A DNA stretch of 57,148 nt from assembly GCA_002399345.1 (NCBI GenBank), contig DHDL01000006.1:1-57148 (forward strand). Reading direction: 5' to 3'. Each line of letters opens with the position of its first letter. Positions within the stretch are counted from its first letter, which is position 1. A program made the translations under genes and the position numbers. This stretch comes from Thermoanaerobacterales bacterium UBA4877 (GTDB lineage: Bacteria > Bacillota > Thermoanaerobacteria > Thermoanaerobacterales > UBA4877). Below the pieces are notes generated by a model that worked only from the letters and a program-made list of their open reading frames with translations, had not been told where the DNA came from and ran no database searches. Below are positions 56,614-57,148 of the stretch, one piece after another.

Positions 56614-57148
56614 AGATAAAGAGTATGGAGCTTGTAAGTACGGTCATCGATGTGAAGGACATGCCAAAAGATAACCTGCCTCAGATCGTGTTAGCCGGCA
56701 GATCCAATGTAGGGAAGTCGTCATTTATAAATACCCTGGCGGAGAAGAAGATTGCCAAAATAAGTTCTACGCCTGGAAAGACAAGGACGATTAATTTCTA
56801 CAAGGTAAATAATATAATGTATTTGGTGGATCTTCCGGGATATGGGTATGCAAAGGCATCCAGATCCGATAGGGATAAATGGGCCTATGCAACTGACCAT
56901 TATCTTAGATCAGCGGGTAATCTTGCGGGTGCTATCCTTATTGTGGATATAAGACATAAACCTACTAAAGATGACATGATGATGTGCCAGTGGATATTGT
57001 CGATGGGATATCAACCATATATTGTGGCAAACAAGGCTGATAAACTTAAAAAGAGCGAACTGAATGCTAAGCTTAAGAATATAGCTGAAACATTAAAAGT
57101 AAATATGCAAGACATAACACCTTTTTCTTCACGTACGGGAATGGGCAA
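56610..57148 (+). CDS. engB: Ribosome biogenesis GTPase EngB/YsxC, 3' end cut by window
   Basis: 179 codons are present before the window ends; the family is usually about 195 residues. G motifs: G1 AGRSNVGKSSF near residue 30, G2 TPGKTRTINF, G3 VDLPGYGYAK, and G4 VANKADKL. The last residues ITPFSSRTGMG are the G5 region. It is needed for 50S subunit assembly in Firmicutes. The start ATGA overlaps the lon stop, the standard lon-engB coupling. Confidence 0.95.
   Translation, partial: MKIKSMELVSTVIDVKDMPKDNLPQIVLAGRSNVGKSSFINTLAEKKIAKISSTPGKTRTINFYKVNNIMYLVDLPGYGYAKASRSDRDKWAYATDHYLRSAGNLAGAILIVDIRHKPTKDDMMMCQWILSMGYQPYIVANKADKLKKSELNAKLKNIAETLKVNMQDITPFSSRTGMG

Overview
The window is AT-rich DNA from a Gram-positive anaerobe of the class Clostridia. 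The evidence is strong GGAGG-type ribosome sites with frequent TTG and GTG starts, the neighbourhoods yerC-pcrA-ligA-gatCAB and tig-clpP-clpX ... lon-engB, an S-box leader in front of metNIQ, an oxygen-sensitive type hybrid-cluster protein, and a sigma-54 activator controlling amino-acid genes. The species cannot be named from the sequence alone. No CRISPR array, prophage, intact insertion sequence or rRNA was found.

Left part (1-10.5 kb): the start of a chromate transporter gene on the minus strand, a ROK regulator, and a carbohydrate island. The island holds two xylose-isomerase-like TIM-barrel enzymes, two Gfo/Idh/MocA dehydrogenases, a LacI regulator and a complete ribose-type (CUT2) ABC importer. 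It probably imports and oxidises/isomerises one sugar or cyclitol. A headless gene remnant lies between the ROK gene and the island.

Middle left (10.5-24.2 kb): alanine dehydrogenase and an APC amino-acid permease, preceded by a good sigma-54 promoter, a 17-bp inverted repeat and a PAS-type sigma-54 activator. Next come hcp with a CRP/FNR-type dyad, a small lipoprotein and a zinc-ribbon protein, hsp20 with a CtsR-like site, the metNIQ importer under a SAM-I riboswitch, and hutH with an NhaC-type antiporter.

Middle (24.2-45.7 kb): a housekeeping block (yerC, pcrA, ligA, gatCAB) and an oligopeptide importer (oppBCDF and oppA). These are followed by a membrane transporter of unknown substrate, a 51-residue Cys-rich protein that automated calling would miss, a stand-alone PqqD-like protein, a probable ADP-ribosyltransferase-fold protein, and an AIR-synthase/HypE-like protein. 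Then come a cell-wall amidase with a WalR-type promoter, a UPF0316 protein, rph, a RdgB-type pyrophosphatase and a YfcE-type phosphodiesterase.

Right part (45.7-57.1 kb): a nine-gene tRNA operon (Arg, His, Lys, Leu, Gly, Gly, Gln, Lys, Leu) with a consensus promoter and a strong terminator, a VanZ-type protein with a long C-terminal domain, and a 600-bp stretch of decayed coding sequence. After that come mscL with an apparent ATA start, and the protein quality-control and envelope genes tig, clpP, clpX, murJ, lon and engB, the last cut by the window edge.

The most interesting non-routine signals are the orphan ADP-ribosyltransferase-like gene with its ribosome site inside a hairpin, the triple WalR-type repeat before the amidase, the sigma-54/dyad architecture of the alanine dehydrogenase unit, the ATA start of mscL, and the small antisense Cys-rich gene.
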